This document shows, piece by piece, positions 9,653 through 19,829 of a stretch of DNA of 64,000 nt. The notes beneath the pieces were generated by a model. It worked only from the letters and a program-made list of their open reading frames with translations. It ran no database searches and had not been told where the DNA came from. Within the stretch, counting starts at the first letter, position 1. The number at the start of each line of letters is the position of its first letter. The translations under genes and the position numbers were made by a program. The stretch is from the NCBI RefSeq assembly GCF_024347495.1, contig NZ_AP025490.1, forward strand, positions 124,001 to 188,000. The letters run 5' to 3'. Source of the stretch: Vibrio gallaecicus (GTDB taxonomy: Bacteria > Pseudomonadota > Gammaproteobacteria > Enterobacterales > Vibrionaceae).

Positions 9653-10058
9653 AGCCGCCGTTCGAGTAAATGGTGAGGTTGTTGGCGAAATAGACCAAGG
9701 TCTATTGGTATTATTAGGTGTTGAGCGTGATGATGATGAAGCAAAAGCTAAACGTCTAGTAGAACGTGTGACAACTTACCGCGTCTTTGAGGATGAAGCA
9801 GGTAAGATGAACCTTAATGTTCAACAAGTTAATGGTAAGGTACTCGTGGTATCACAATTTACGTTACCTGCGGATACTAAAAAAGGGACGCGTGCGGGCT
9901 TTTCTCGTGGTGCTCACCCTAGTGAAGCTGAACGTCTTTATGACTATTTTTCTGAACAATGCGAGTTAGTACTGCCCACAGAGCGCGGTCAATTTGCGGC
10001 GGATATGAAAGTGTCGCTCGTCAATGATGGACCGGTGACATTCTGGCTACAAGTTTAG
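9624..10058 (+). CDS. dtd: D-aminoacyl-tRNA deacylase
   Basis: Hydrolyses D-amino acids (and mischarged Gly) from tRNA, protecting translation. It has 144 residues, the family norm. N-terminal [15 protein letters not shown] is characteristic; the two catalytic cross-subunit motifs are visible as [14 protein letters not shown] (SQFTL near residue 76) and the C-terminal NDGPVTFWL (Gly-cisPro region). The start is GTG at 9624, inside the end of yihY, with AAGGG seven bases upstream. The 29-bp overlap and the following gene 17 bp on suggest one operon, yihY-dtd-GNAT/hotdog. The same order is common in Vibrio and related genera. Confidence 0.96.
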   Translation: MIALIQRVSEAAVRVNGEVVGEIDQGLLVLLGVERDDDEAKAKRLVERVTTYRVFEDEAGKMNLNVQQVNGKVLVVSQFTLPADTKKGTRAGFSRGAHPSEAERLYDYFSEQCELVLPTERGQFAADMKVSLVNDGPVTFWLQV

Positions 10059-10075
10059 GCTTAAAAAGGACAAGC

Positions 10076-11023
10076 ATGTTTAAACTCATTACTCCGACAA
10101 CTGAAAATCAACTCAACAAGTATTACCACTTTAGATGGCAAATGCTCCGAGAGCCTTGGCGTATGCCAGTTGGATCGGAACGTGATGAGTATGATCCCAT
10201 GAGCCACCATCGAATGATTGTTGATGGTCGAGGCCGACCAATGGCGATTGGTCGCTTATACATAACGTCTGATTCTGAAGGCCAAATCCGCTATATGGCG
10301 GTAAAAAATTCCCGTCGCAGTAAAGGTATGGGTTCATTGATCTTGGTTGCTTTGGAGTCATTAGCGAGGCAAGAAGGCGCTAAACGCTTAGTATGTAACG
10401 CCCGTGAAGATGCCATCTCATTTTATGAGAAAAATAGCTTTGAGCGCCGAGGTGAGATTAATGACCAGCGTGGTCCTGTTCGTCACCAGCAAATGGTGAA
10501 GCATTTAGACCCAATGGCAGATGTATTGAGAAAGCCTGAATGGTGTAATGAGTTGCAGCAGCGTTGGGAACATCAAATCCCTATCAGCGATAAGATGGGA
10601 ATCAAAATTAACCAATATACTGGTTATCAATTTGAATGTAGTGCTCAGCTGAACCCTAATTTGAACCCACATAATACAATGTTTGCAGGCTCTGCTTTCA
10701 CTTTAGCTACATTAACTGGGTGGGGGATGACATGGTTACTCATGAAAGAGCGCAACCTCACGGGTGATATCGTTTTAGCAGACAGTAATATTCGCTATCG
10801 ACATCCTGTTGAACAAAATCCAGTGGCTTCAACATCACTAGACGGTATCAGTGGTGATTTAGACCGTTTAGCTTCTGGTCGTAAAGCTCGAATTATCATT
10901 CATGTGACCATTTTTAGTGGCGACGTCGCGGCAGTCGATTTTGTGGGCACTTACATGCTTCTTCCTGACTATAAGAAGGTGCTGACGGTTCCAGAAAATA
11001 CCGATGAACCCATTACTGCATAA
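10076..11023 (+). CDS. GNAT acetyltransferase / hotdog thioesterase fusion (YiiD-like)
   Basis: A 315-residue two-domain cytoplasmic protein. Residues about 1-145 form a GNAT N-acetyltransferase fold with the acetyl-CoA-binding pattern KNSRRSKGMGSLIL. Residues about 160-305 match the YiiD C-terminal hotdog domain (PF09500), with NPHNTMFAGSAFTLATLTGWG. E. coli YiiD has the same organisation. I recall recent work assigning malonyl-ACP decarboxylase activity (MadA) to this family, giving an alternative route to start fatty acid synthesis, but I cannot verify it here. It follows dtd by 17 bp with an AAAAGGA ribosome site. The substrate of the GNAT half is not known. Confidence 0.85.
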   Translation: MFKLITPTTENQLNKYYHFRWQMLREPWRMPVGSERDEYDPMSHHRMIVDGRGRPMAIGRLYITSDSEGQIRYMAVKNSRRSKGMGSLILVALESLARQEGAKRLVCNAREDAISFYEKNSFERRGEINDQRGPVRHQQMVKHLDPMADVLRKPEWCNELQQRWEHQIPISDKMGIKINQYTGYQFECSAQLNPNLNPHNTMFAGSAFTLATLTGWGMTWLLMKERNLTGDIVLADSNIRYRHPVEQNPVASTSLDGISGDLDRLASGRKARIIIHVTIFSGDVAAVDFVGTYMLLPDYKKVLTVPENTDEPITA

Positions 11024-11142
11024 CGCTGTTTATTACCGTATTACTCTAGTTATTACTGCTTAACGCTTTCATTATGGGTTAAAGCCTAATTATGGCTCAC
11101 GTGATTGACTTGCACTGAGGACATGCATCTTAACAATAAACG

Positions 11143-13140
11143 CTACTCTGGTTGGGTGGCGTTTAGTTGAGTGGCATTTAGTTGATCAGCGTTTTTTGAT
11201 TGGCATTGGGTATCTTGTGAGAATTTAATATCGTTTGGTTTACCACTATAACGAGCACATTCGTTGCTTAACGACATGAATAATGTACTTTCTTGTACCT
11301 GTGACAAATCAAGTTTCCCTCTTATATCTCCATTCCAATCTTTCCCTGATATCTCTGCGGGAGATAGCTCCAATCGTCCCCTATCTGCGTTTATTGCTAA
11401 CTCTGGAATTTCAAAATTCGCATTTTCGATTCGAGGTTGATCGGTTTGAGAATGATGTGCAGGAAAAACCAATTCTCCATTTCTAATGCTACCGGTTACC
11501 TGACCGTCGAGAGTGTGGCTAAACATCAACAGATCACCGCCTAAACCGCTGGCTTGCAGTTCAAATTCACTAAGCCCTGTGACTTCAAATGGCAGAGCTA
11601 GCAAGTTGGTGAATGGTGTGATGGGTAATCCATCAGCTGTGAGAGATAGACTCCAAGGCTGACTTGGCTTCGAAAAATCAAACGTTGAGTGTGCATCCAC
11701 ATATCCACGCTCAAGTGGAGCAAAGAAGCGCGTTAATTGCCATACACCTTGATTACTGTTCATTTCGAGCAAAGGATGTGAACTCACAATGCTTTGGTAA
11801 CTGGCATTATTAGCACTGGCTCTAAGTTGCCCCTGCCATAGCCCCAGCTTGCGATTCTTTACTATTGTTAATTGCTGACCTTCAACATTAAAACCGGAAA
11901 CTTGCCAATAGGGATGCTGGGCAAGTTGGATAAACTGACTGCGCTCTATGTTGAGCTCGTTTATGGATAAATCTTTGAGGTCACTTAACCACTCAGAGTT
12001 AATGAATGAAGGTAAAACTTGATTTTTAGCTTCCTCTTTAAACCATTTAACCCCCTGAATTGAGAGTTGATTAAGACGCATTGAATCTGGAGTGATTTCT
12101 CCGCTGAGCTGAATGCTGCCTTGCAACCATTGAGTAAATAAGTCATCCACAATGATAGTGTTTGGCATTAAACTTAGCTTCACACTCGGTTCCACCCAAA
12201 TATGCTGACTTAAAGTTAAGCTATTCGCTTGAATGGAAATACTGCCTTTATTTTGTTGCCATTGTTTCAATGGAAGTTGGATATTTTCTAGTGAAATATC
12301 AAACCCAGCAAAGTGCCCACCTTGCCACTGAACATCACTGCGTAATATATCGACGCTATTGAGATGGTTGATCTTAAAAGCACTTAGGCTCCAATCTTTC
12401 GTAAGAATATTTTTGGCTTGTTGCTCATTAAGTCTTAATCCATCAATAGTGACGTTGATTAATGACCAAGCTTGGTCAAACTGCTCTGCTTGTCCTGAAA
12501 CTTGCGCGTCTCGCCATAAAAAAGATACCCCGTAAGCGGTGCTGTCTTTAGGTTTGTAGTCAACATCAATTAATAAATTGTCTATGGCCTCATCTTGCCA
12601 GTAAATTTGCTCAGCACTTAGCTGCAGTTTTCCGTAGGGAAAAACTTGTTGTTCACTTTCCCAAGTGGGCTCAGTAATTTGTAGGTTGAGGCTTCGGGCG
12701 CTAAAGGTTTCACCTGGAGATACACCTTCGTGGGCAAAGTCGAGGTTATTGAATGCTAATTGATGAAGAAGAATGTTGTGCTTGTTAAGAAAAGCCGAAG
12801 TGGATAGTAGTGACGATCTAGTTTGTTGAAGGTTAAGACCGTCGATAAGTACGCTATCGAAAATCCAGCTTCTCGTTTTAAACGTATCGGAGCTTAACCA
12901 CAGCGTGATTTGATCAATATATAAGGGATTCTCTTGCCCAAGTTGAACTCCTGATAGCGAGAGCTGATAAGGGGCGTTGTAAGCAATGTCTTCAATCGTA
13001 ATAGGGTAAGTCGCCGTTTGTTTAAGAATCGAGTTGGCGATATCTACACGATAAGAGGTTTGCAGGCTTAATAGCAACGCGGCAACGGTTGCTATCATTA
13101 TTGATAAAACAATACCAAAAGCCATCAGTGCTTTTTTCAT
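11143..13140 (-). CDS. AsmA family protein
   Basis: A 665-residue protein anchored by one N-terminal membrane segment (about residues 5-28). A long periplasmic beta-rich region with AsmA/DUF748-like repeating strands follows, including a C-terminal AsmA-like block (GLGGDLLMFSHTLDGQVTGSIRNGELVF, cited in part, about residues 530-560). AsmA-like proteins are elongated beta-groove proteins now linked to phospholipid transport between membranes. This one is shorter and more divergent than TamB or YhdP. The C terminus ends in a duplicated QLNAT segment made by a 15-bp tandem duplication near 11155-11190. It stands alone: the pckA terminator lies just upstream. Confidence 0.75.
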   Translation of the reverse strand: MKKALMAFGIVLSIMIATVAALLLSLQTSYRVDIANSILKQTATYPITIEDIAYNAPYQLSLSGVQLGQENPLYIDQITLWLSSDTFKTRSWIFDSVLIDGLNLQQTRSSLLSTSAFLNKHNILLHQLAFNNLDFAHEGVSPGETFSARSLNLQITEPTWESEQQVFPYGKLQLSAEQIYWQDEAIDNLLIDVDYKPKDSTAYGVSFLWRDAQVSGQAEQFDQAWSLINVTIDGLRLNEQQAKNILTKDWSLSAFKINHLNSVDILRSDVQWQGGHFAGFDISLENIQLPLKQWQQNKGSISIQANSLTLSQHIWVEPSVKLSLMPNTIIVDDLFTQWLQGSIQLSGEITPDSMRLNQLSIQGVKWFKEEAKNQVLPSFINSEWLSDLKDLSINELNIERSQFIQLAQHPYWQVSGFNVEGQQLTIVKNRKLGLWQGQLRASANNASYQSIVSSHPLLEMNSNQGVWQLTRFFAPLERGYVDAHSTFDFSKPSQPWSLSLTADGLPITPFTNLLALPFEVTGLSEFELQASGLGGDLLMFSHTLDGQVTGSIRNGELVFPAHHSQTDQPRIENANFEIPELAINADRGRLELSPAEISGKDWNGDIRGKLDLSQVQESTLFMSLSNECARYSGKPNDIKFSQDTQCQSKNADQLNATQLNATQPE

Positions 13141-13207
13141 TCCTTGAATACCTTAAAGTCTCATTAAGCCTTGAAGTAGAGTGGAGCAAAAAAAGTGTTA
13201 CAGCAAC

Positions 13208-13233
13208 AAAAAAGCCCCTCAAAAGAGGGGCTT
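13208..13233 (-). terminator. pckA terminator
   Basis: Perfect 7-bp stem GCCCCTC/GAGGGGC with an AAAA (TTTT) loop. It runs into six T residues on the minus strand, 53 bp past the pckA stop. Confidence 0.92.
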
Positions 13234-13285
13234 GCTACAAAAATATCACTTTTAACACAAGTCTGAAGCCAGTTTAGCTATTCGC

Positions 13286-14911
13286 TTAGTCTAGCTGAGG
13301 ACCTGCTGCAACCAGTGCTTTACCTTCGTCGTTGTCAGTGTACTTATCAAAGTTGTTGATGAAGCGTTCTGCTAGATCTTTCGCTTTGCTTTCCCATTGT
13401 AGTGGGTCAGTGTAGGTATCACGAGGGTCCAGAATCGTTGGGTCAACGTCATGCAAAGAAAGTGGGATCTCTAAGTTAAACATAGGGATAACTTTCGTTT
13501 CAGCATTATCAATAGAGCCATCAAGAATCGCATCAATGATGCCACGTGTGTCTTGAATTGAAATACGCTTACCAGAACCATTCCAACCAGTATTTACTAG
13601 GTAAGCTTCAGCGCCAGCCGCTTCCATACGCTTCACAAGCACTTCAGCGTACTGAGTTGGGTGAAGAGTTAGGAATGCCGCACCGAATGCCGCAGAGAAC
13701 GTAGGTGTTGGTTCAGTGATACCACGCTCTGTACCTGCCAGTTTCGCTGTAAAGCCAGATAGGAAGTGGTACTTCGTTTGCTCTGGTGTCAGTTTAGACA
13801 CTGGTGGTAGAACCCCAAAAGCATCGGCTGTTAAGAAGATAACTTTCTGAGCATGACCCGCTTTTGATACTGGTTTAACAATGTTATCAATATGATGAAT
13901 TGGGTAAGAAACACGAGTGTTTTCTGTTTTAGAACCATCATCAAAGTTGATAGAGCCATCGCCACGAACGGTGACGTTTTCTAATAGAGCATCACGACGA
14001 ATCGCATTGTAGATTTCAGGTTCTGCTTCTTTAGATAAGCGGATGGTCTTAGCGTAACAACCGCCTTCAAAGTTGAAGATACCGTCATCATCCCAGCCGT
14101 GCTCATCATCACCAATGAGTTGACGCTTAGGATCTGTTGATAGTGTTGTTTTACCTGTACCAGAAAGACCGAAGAATACCGCAACATCGCCTTCTTCGCC
14201 GACGTTAGCACTACAGTGCATTGATGCAATACCTTGCAGAGGTAGCAAGTAGTTCATCATTGCAAACATGCCTTTCTTCATTTCACCGCCATACCAAGTA
14301 CCGCCAATGACTTGTACGCGCTCAGTTAGGTTAAATGCGACGAAGTTTTCTGAATTAAGACCTTGTTTTTCCCAGTTAGGGTTGGTTGTTTTAGCACCAT
14401 TCATTACCACGAAATCTGGTTCAAACGTTGCTAATTCTTCTTCTGATGGGCGGATGAACATGTTTTTAACGAAATGAGCTTGCCATGCCACTTCAGTAAT
14501 AATTCGAACACTTAGGCGAGTGTCTGGGTTTGCACCACAATAACCGTCAATTACAAATAGGCGTTTACCAGATAGTTGAGTCGTAACTAATTCTTTTAGC
14601 TCGCTCCATACTTCAGTAGTAATTGCTTTATTGTCATTTTTGCCTTGATCTGACCACCACATGGTATCACGTGTTGTGTCATCTTTTACAATGTATTTAT
14701 CTTTCGGTGAGCGGCCAGTAAAGATACCAGTGTCAACAGCAACAGAACCAAGCTCTGTGACTACACCTTTTTCGTAGCCTTCTAAACCTGGAAGTGTTTC
14801 TTCAACGAATAACTGCTCGTAGCTTGGGTTGCGAAGAACCTCAGTAACGCCAGTAAGTCCGTGCTTAGTTAGATCAATTTGTGCAGCCTTTGTATGTTCC
14901 ATAACAGTCAT
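13286..14911 (-). CDS. pckA: Phosphoenolpyruvate carboxykinase (ATP)
   Basis: Converts oxaloacetate + ATP to PEP + CO2 + ADP, the entry step of gluconeogenesis; soluble. It has 541 residues, the usual length. The kinase-1a P-loop is [11 protein letters not shown] (about residues 248-258) and the kinase-2/metal segment is [20 protein letters not shown]. Substrate-binding [10 protein letters not shown] is near residue 65 and the adenine-binding ISIQDTR region is C-terminal. The ATG at 14911 has AAGGAGC seven bases upstream. It lies downstream of hslR-hslO on the same strand but is separated by a terminator and about 340 bp, so it has its own promoter, probably catabolite controlled, though no clear CRP site was found. 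Confidence 0.97.
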   Translation of the reverse strand: MTVMEHTKAAQIDLTKHGLTGVTEVLRNPSYEQLFVEETLPGLEGYEKGVVTELGSVAVDTGIFTGRSPKDKYIVKDDTTRDTMWWSDQGKNDNKAITTEVWSELKELVTTQLSGKRLFVIDGYCGANPDTRLSVRIITEVAWQAHFVKNMFIRPSEEELATFEPDFVVMNGAKTTNPNWEKQGLNSENFVAFNLTERVQVIGGTWYGGEMKKGMFAMMNYLLPLQGIASMHCSANVGEEGDVAVFFGLSGTGKTTLSTDPKRQLIGDDEHGWDDDGIFNFEGGCYAKTIRLSKEAEPEIYNAIRRDALLENVTVRGDGSINFDDGSKTENTRVSYPIHHIDNIVKPVSKAGHAQKVIFLTADAFGVLPPVSKLTPEQTKYHFLSGFTAKLAGTERGITEPTPTFSAAFGAAFLTLHPTQYAEVLVKRMEAAGAEAYLVNTGWNGSGKRISIQDTRGIIDAILDGSIDNAETKVIPMFNLEIPLSLHDVDPTILDPRDTYTDPLQWESKAKDLAERFINNFDKYTDNDEGKALVAAGPQLD

Positions 14912-15185
14912 AGGTGCTCCTTGTAGGATATTTTGTAGGGATTTTTTATTAATTTTTTATTGTTATCTGCTCACCATGCTAGCAACGAGACTGGGGGAAA
15001 ACAGGGATATAGCTCAAAAAATATCCATATCAACCATAGGGTTTTAAGTGTCTCGTCACATATTGGCCTAGCTAGTCTATCCTGTGCGCAAACCTTTGCG
15101 CTAGAGCAAAATGCTTTATTAATTGACTAAAATTAAGCGGTGCTTTTCTTACGTTAAAGTCCCGTATTTACTGACCTTAGATCAC
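14912..15185. other. hslO-pckA intergenic region
   Basis: About 340 bp lie between hslO and pckA, including the hslO terminator listed separately. The rest is AT-rich and should hold the pckA promoter. I saw no convincing -35/-10 pair, CRP palindrome or small gene. Confidence 0.5.
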
Positions 15186-15216
15186 AAAAAGGCCTGCGTA
15201 GTGCAGACCTTTTTTT
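15186..15216 (-). terminator. hslO terminator
   Basis: Stem AAAAAGGCCTGC/GCAGACCTTTTT with one mismatch and a 5-6 nt loop, A/T-flanked on both sides. It lies 33 bp after the hslO stop. Confidence 0.85.
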
Positions 15217-15248
15217 GGGTAAATTACGTCTTTACTGTACGGGTGAAA

Positions 15249-16127
15249 TTAATGAACCGTATTATTGCCTTTATCTGCCGCTTGAGCATATAAAGCGTCC
15301 ACATCAGTTTTGTCGAACGCGTAGTTTGTGCCACAGTAATCACAGTGAAGTGCAACACTGCCTTCAGTACTGATGATGTCGTAAATCTCTTCTTGAGCAA
15401 CGGTGATGATCGCAGCACCACTTCGTTCACGAGAACACCCACAGAAAAATTCGACTTGTTGTGGTGTAAACACCTGAACCTTTTCTTGGTTGTATAAACG
15501 GTAAAGCAGATCATTCGCTTCTAAAGAGAAGAGCTCTTCATTTTTAACTGTATCTGTTAATTGCTCTAAATGTTCAAAGTCATCTGGAGAGCCAGTGCCA
15601 TCCGGCATGATTTGTAGAAGCATACCAGCAGCGTGAGCTTTACCTTCATGTTCGCCAGTACGCAGCCATAGGCGCGTCTTTAGCTGTTCAGAGTTAGCAA
15701 AGTACCCTTCAAGTACTTCAGCTAATGTATTGCCTTCAAGACCTACGATACCTTGATAGCGTTCGCCTTTTTTCGGATCGATAGTGATCACTAAGTGACC
15801 TTTACCCATCAAATCGTGAAGACCAGCATCATCTGCGATCTCACCTTCAAAACGAGCGACACCACGGATTTTTTGATCATTGTCGCCATTAATCACAGCA
15901 AGGGAAACAGGACCGTCACCTTGCAGTTGCATTGTGATTGAGCCTTCAAACTTTAATGTTGCAGTAAGAAGAGTCGTAGAAACTAATAGCTCACCAAGTA
16001 GTTTTTGAACCGCTACAGGGTATTCCTTGCTAGAAATGATATTTTGGTATGCTTCATCCAGTTGCACCAATTCACCGCGTACAGATAGGTCTTCAAATAG
16101 GTAGCGATTTAAAACGTTATTTGCCAT
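15249..16127 (-). CDS. hslO: Redox-regulated chaperone Hsp33
   Basis: A cytoplasmic holdase activated by oxidative unfolding of its zinc centre. It has 292 residues. The C-terminal zinc-binding cysteines are all present: Cys229 and Cys231 ([11 protein letters not shown]) and Cys262 and Cys265 (HCDYCGTNY), the family's CxC-CxxC pattern. The N-terminal half carries [18 protein letters not shown] and related beta strands of the chaperone domain. It follows hslR by 18 bp and both are heat-shock genes in E. coli, so an hslR-hslO operon is likely. A terminator follows. Confidence 0.97.
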   Translation of the reverse strand: MANNVLNRYLFEDLSVRGELVQLDEAYQNIISSKEYPVAVQKLLGELLVSTTLLTATLKFEGSITMQLQGDGPVSLAVINGDNDQKIRGVARFEGEIADDAGLHDLMGKGHLVITIDPKKGERYQGIVGLEGNTLAEVLEGYFANSEQLKTRLWLRTGEHEGKAHAAGMLLQIMPDGTGSPDDFEHLEQLTDTVKNEELFSLEANDLLYRLYNQEKVQVFTPQQVEFFCGCSRERSGAAIITVAQEEIYDIISTEGSVALHCDYCGTNYAFDKTDVDALYAQAADKGNNTVH

Positions 16128-16145
16128 GTGGCTATTCCTTCCAGC

Positions 16146-16532
16146 TTATTGACTCTTGAATTTGATGATGTCGCGACGCTGCTTTTTGTCAGGTCGGCGC
16201 TCAGGGCTTGGGTTTTGTGCGTGTAACCTTCGTTGCTCAGCGAATGTTTCACGTTTTGCTACGCTTTCTTGCGTTTCGGCGTAGAGAGTTTGAGCTTCTG
16301 GAGCTCCACGTCGTTGATCGGAAATTTTTTCGATCGTAACGGTTTTCTCTTCATTACCCTGACGCAGTAAAATTACGGCCCCAAGTTCGACAATTTTGCT
16401 TGGTTTACTGCGTTGACCATTATAGTGGACTTTACCACCATCGACCATATTACGAGCAATTGAGCGAGTTTTGTAAAAGCGAGCTGCCCATAACCATTTA
16501 TCTAGCCTGACAGCTTCATTAGGAGTTTTCAT
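16146..16532 (-). CDS. hslR: Ribosome-associated heat shock protein Hsp15
   Basis: A 128-residue S4-type RNA-binding protein that binds free 50S subunits carrying a nascent chain and helps recycle blocked ribosomes. The S4 domain occupies about residues 9-70 (VRLDKWLWAARFYKTRSIARNMV, cited in part, then GKVHYNGQRSKPSKIVELG). The C-terminal tail is basic (RRPDKKQRRD). It is slightly shorter than the E. coli protein (133). It is first in an hslR-hslO pair and divergent from the gsp operon across about 300 bp. Confidence 0.96.
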   Translation of the reverse strand: MKTPNEAVRLDKWLWAARFYKTRSIARNMVDGGKVHYNGQRSKPSKIVELGAVILLRQGNEEKTVTIEKISDQRRGAPEAQTLYAETQESVAKRETFAEQRRLHAQNPSPERRPDKKQRRDIIKFKSQ

Positions 16533-16694
16533 ACGGCGCTGCGCCTCATTATATTGAAATATTGTAGATATAAATTATTCAGTATTGTTGTGTGTAAAAT
16601 CACGATAAGGGACTGAGCAATCATTTCGTAGAAGCTAAAGTGGTGTCGCGACCTATTTTTTTCAAGGTTCATTGCAAAATAGCTGCTGAGTCAC

Positions 16695-16721
16695 TTGCGA
16701 AATTGGGGTTTGTGGTATAGT
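16695..16721 (+). promoter_or_regulatory. Possible gsp operon promoter
   Basis: An extended -10, TGGTATAGT (16713-16721), has a weak -35-like TTGCGA 15 bp upstream. The predicted start is about 110 nt before gspC. The rest of the 307-bp hslR-gspC gap shows no further structure. Spacing of the -35 is short, so the call rests mainly on the extended -10. Confidence 0.45.
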
Positions 16722-16839
16722 CGAAAAACCTATGACTATATGATGTTGTAATCATTGTGGCTTATATATTGTCACTAAGGTTAGTCAGTTGAGAGCGACA
16801 ACATTGTGGCCCTTAGAGTATTGAAAGGATTGTAGACGA

Positions 16840-17757
16840 GTGAAGTTATTAGAACTCGGTAGTGGGCTTGATAGGTTTCCTGCATTAAACCGGTTATTAC
16901 AGAATGGAACAGTATTCCAGCAAAAGATCAGTGTACTAACTTGCTGCATACTACTTGGTATCACAGCATGGATCTTAGGTCAGTTAGTATGGTTTATCCA
17001 GCCATCAGAGCAATCTGTCACACCTTGGAAAGCCAGTATCTCCTCATCGAACCGTCAGCAAGCATCTTTAGATATTTCAGCTTTACAGAAAGGCAATCTA
17101 TTTGGTGCTTACAGCCAAGTAGTTGCGCCCGTTGTTGAGCAGCCCGTGGTGACTGACGCACCGAAAACACGACTTAACTTAGTGTTAGTTGGGGCGGTGG
17201 CGAGTTCTAATCCAAATCTTAGTCTTGCCGTTATTGCCAATCGCGGTAAGCAAGCGACTTACGGGATCAATGAAGAAATTGAAGGTACGAGAGCAAAACT
17301 CAAAGCCGTACTTATTGACCGTGTAATTATTGATAATTCAGGTCGTGATGAAACTTTAATGTTAGATGGGCGTGAATATAAAAAGCTTTCAGCTACACAA
17401 ATGAAAGCAAAGCCGGCCCCTTCTAACCGTGGAAATAACCCAAGTTCTGCTGATAAATTGTCGGAAATTAAAGCACTTATCGCTAAGGACCCACAGCAGC
17501 TATTTCAGTACGTTCGTTTATCGCAGGTTAAGCGAGATGGAAACGTACTGGGCTATCGTGTTAGTCCTGGTAAAGCGCCGGAACTATTTAAGTCTGTTGG
17601 GCTCGAATCGGGTGATATTGCAATTCAGTTGAATGGTAATGACCTCACAGATCCTGCCGCTATGGGCAAGGTATTTCGTACATTACAAGAACAATCAGAG
17701 CTCAGCATTACTGTTGAAAGAGACGGTCAGCAACATGATATATTTATTGAATTTTAA
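16840..17757 (+). CDS. gspC: Type II secretion system protein GspC
   Basis: Inner-membrane clamp protein of the type II secretion system, linking the inner-membrane platform to the GspD secretin and helping select substrates. It has 305 residues. One membrane helix lies at about residues 33-52, then a Pro/Ser linker. The periplasmic HR domain (about 95-165, LNLVLVGAVASSNPN) binds the secretin and a C-terminal PDZ-like domain (about 215-300) ends in SITVERDGQQHDI. The start is GTG at 16840 with AAAGGA ten bases upstream. First gene of gspCDEFGHIJKLMN, 41 bp before gspD. Confidence 0.95.
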   Translation: MKLLELGSGLDRFPALNRLLQNGTVFQQKISVLTCCILLGITAWILGQLVWFIQPSEQSVTPWKASISSSNRQQASLDISALQKGNLFGAYSQVVAPVVEQPVVTDAPKTRLNLVLVGAVASSNPNLSLAVIANRGKQATYGINEEIEGTRAKLKAVLIDRVIIDNSGRDETLMLDGREYKKLSATQMKAKPAPSNRGNNPSSADKLSEIKALIAKDPQQLFQYVRLSQVKRDGNVLGYRVSPGKAPELFKSVGLESGDIAIQLNGNDLTDPAAMGKVFRTLQEQSELSITVERDGQQHDIFIEF

Positions 17758-17798
17758 GACTTTTTGCCAGAATTTGGGCGAAAATGCAGGAGAAAAAC

Positions 17799-19829
17799 GT
17801 GAAACATTGGTTTAAGAAAAGTGCATGGTTACTAGCAGGAAGCTTGGTTTGTTCACCAGCCGCTATCGCCAATGATTTTAGTGCAAGCTTCAAAGGCACA
17901 GATATCCAAGAATTTATTAATATTGTTGGACGTAACCTAGAAAAAACGATCATCGTTGACCCTTCGGTACGAGGTAAAATTGATGTACGCAGCTACGACG
18001 TACTTGATGAAGAGCAATACTACAGCTTCTTCCTCAACGTATTAGAAGTGTATGGCTACGCTGTTGTTGAAATGGAATCTGGCGTACTTAAGATCATTAA
18101 AGCAAAAGACTCTAAAACTTCAGCCATTCCTGTGGTTGGTGATCGTGACTCTATCCAAGGCGATAGCGTAATTACACGTGTTGTTGCGGTTCGTAATGTA
18201 TCGGTTCGTGAATTATCACCGCTATTACGTCAGCTAAATGATAATGCTGGCGCTGGTAACGTTGTTCACTATGATCCAGCGAATATCATTTTGATTACTG
18301 GTCGTGCCGCGGTTGTGAACCGTCTTGCGGAAATCATTAAACGTGTTGACCAAGCGGGTGATAAAGAAATTGAAGTTGTCGATCTAAAAAATGCATCGGC
18401 TGCTGAAATGGTAAGAATCGTCGATGCTTTAAATAAGACAACAGACGCGAAAAGTACTCCTGCTTTCTTACAGCCAAAACTAGTCGCTGATGATCGTACT
18501 AACTCTATTCTTATTTCTGGTGATCCTAAAGTTCGTAGCCGTCTAAGAAAGCTGATTGAGCAGCTAGATGTAGAGATGGCGACAAAAGGTAATAACCAAG
18601 TTGTTTACCTAAAATATGCTAAAGCAGAAGATTTAGTTGATGTACTTAAAGGTGTGTCAGATAACCTACAATCTGAAAAGCAGTCGTCAAGTAAGAGCAA
18701 GAATGCAAACCGTAACCAAGTGATGATCGCGGCTCATGTAGAAACCAACTCACTGGTGATTACTGCTCAACCAGACATTATGAATGCTCTACAAGACGTG
18801 ATCGCTCAGCTTGATATTCGTCGAGCTCAAGTATTGATTGAAGCTTTAATTGTAGAAATGGCGGAAGGTGATGGCGTTAACCTCGGTGTTCAATGGGGTA
18901 ATCTAGAAACGGGTGCCATGATCCAATATGGAAACACTGGTGCGTCAATTGGCGGTGTAATGGTTGGCTTAGAAGAAGCAAAAGACACCACAACCACCAC
19001 TGCTGTTTATGACTCGGATGGTAAGTTCCTACGTAATGAAACTACAACAGAAGAAGGTGATTACTCAACTCTAGCATCTGCACTTTCTGGCGTGAATGGG
19101 GCTGCGGTAAGCTTAGCAATGGGTGACTGGACAGCATTAATCAGTGCAGTAGCGACAGACTCAAACTCGAACATTCTGTCTTCTCCAAGTATTACAGTGA
19201 TGGATAACGGTGAAGCCTCTTTCATCGTAGGTGAAGAAGTGCCAGTACTAACGGGTTCAACGGCGGGTTCAAGCAACGACAACCCATTCCAAACTGTTGA
19301 TCGTAAAGAAGTGGGTATCAAACTAAAAGTGGTGCCACAGATTAACGAAGGTGATTCTGTTCAGCTGAATATCGAACAAGAAGTGTCTAACGTTTTAGGT
19401 GCAAATGGCGCAGTGGATGTACGTTTTGCTAAACGCCAACTGAACACATCAGTGATTGTACAAGATGGACAAATGCTAGTACTTGGCGGTTTGATTGATG
19501 AACGTGCGCTTGAAAGTGAATCAAAAGTGCCACTATTAGGTGATATCCCAGTAATCGGTCACCTATTTAAATCAACCAGCACTCAGGTTGAGAAGAAGAA
19601 CCTAATGGTCTTCATTAAGCCGACAATCATCCGCGATGGTATGACTGCCGATGGTATTACACAGCGTAAATACAACTACATTCGTGCAGAGCAATTGTTC
19701 AAACTCGAGCAAGGTCTGAAGCTGATGGACAATGACAATATTCCAGTTCTACCTAAGTTTGGTGATGACATCAGGCACCCGGCTGAAATCCAAGCCTTTA
19801 TTGATCAAATGCAAATGGAAGCGAAATAA
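17799..19829 (+). CDS. gspD: Type II secretion system secretin GspD
   Basis: Outer-membrane secretin channel. From GTG 17799 it has 676 residues: a signal peptide (about 1-25, SPAAIA-N), N0-N3 periplasmic domains ([15 protein letters not shown] at N0), then the secretin core with VPVLTGS and [14 protein letters not shown]. The C-terminal S-domain-like tail follows. I chose GTG 17799 because AGGAG lies six bases upstream; an in-frame ATG at 17784 would place that same AGGAG inside the gene. Similarity to remembered V. cholerae EpsD is very high throughout. The stop overlaps the gspE start in TAATG. In vibrios this channel exports toxins, chitinases and proteases. Confidence 0.97.
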   Translation: MKHWFKKSAWLLAGSLVCSPAAIANDFSASFKGTDIQEFINIVGRNLEKTIIVDPSVRGKIDVRSYDVLDEEQYYSFFLNVLEVYGYAVVEMESGVLKIIKAKDSKTSAIPVVGDRDSIQGDSVITRVVAVRNVSVRELSPLLRQLNDNAGAGNVVHYDPANIILITGRAAVVNRLAEIIKRVDQAGDKEIEVVDLKNASAAEMVRIVDALNKTTDAKSTPAFLQPKLVADDRTNSILISGDPKVRSRLRKLIEQLDVEMATKGNNQVVYLKYAKAEDLVDVLKGVSDNLQSEKQSSSKSKNANRNQVMIAAHVETNSLVITAQPDIMNALQDVIAQLDIRRAQVLIEALIVEMAEGDGVNLGVQWGNLETGAMIQYGNTGASIGGVMVGLEEAKDTTTTTAVYDSDGKFLRNETTTEEGDYSTLASALSGVNGAAVSLAMGDWTALISAVATDSNSNILSSPSITVMDNGEASFIVGEEVPVLTGSTAGSSNDNPFQTVDRKEVGIKLKVVPQINEGDSVQLNIEQEVSNVLGANGAVDVRFAKRQLNTSVIVQDGQMLVLGGLIDERALESESKVPLLGDIPVIGHLFKSTSTQVEKKNLMVFIKPTIIRDGMTADGITQRKYNYIRAEQLFKLEQGLKLMDNDNIPVLPKFGDDIRHPAEIQAFIDQMQMEAK

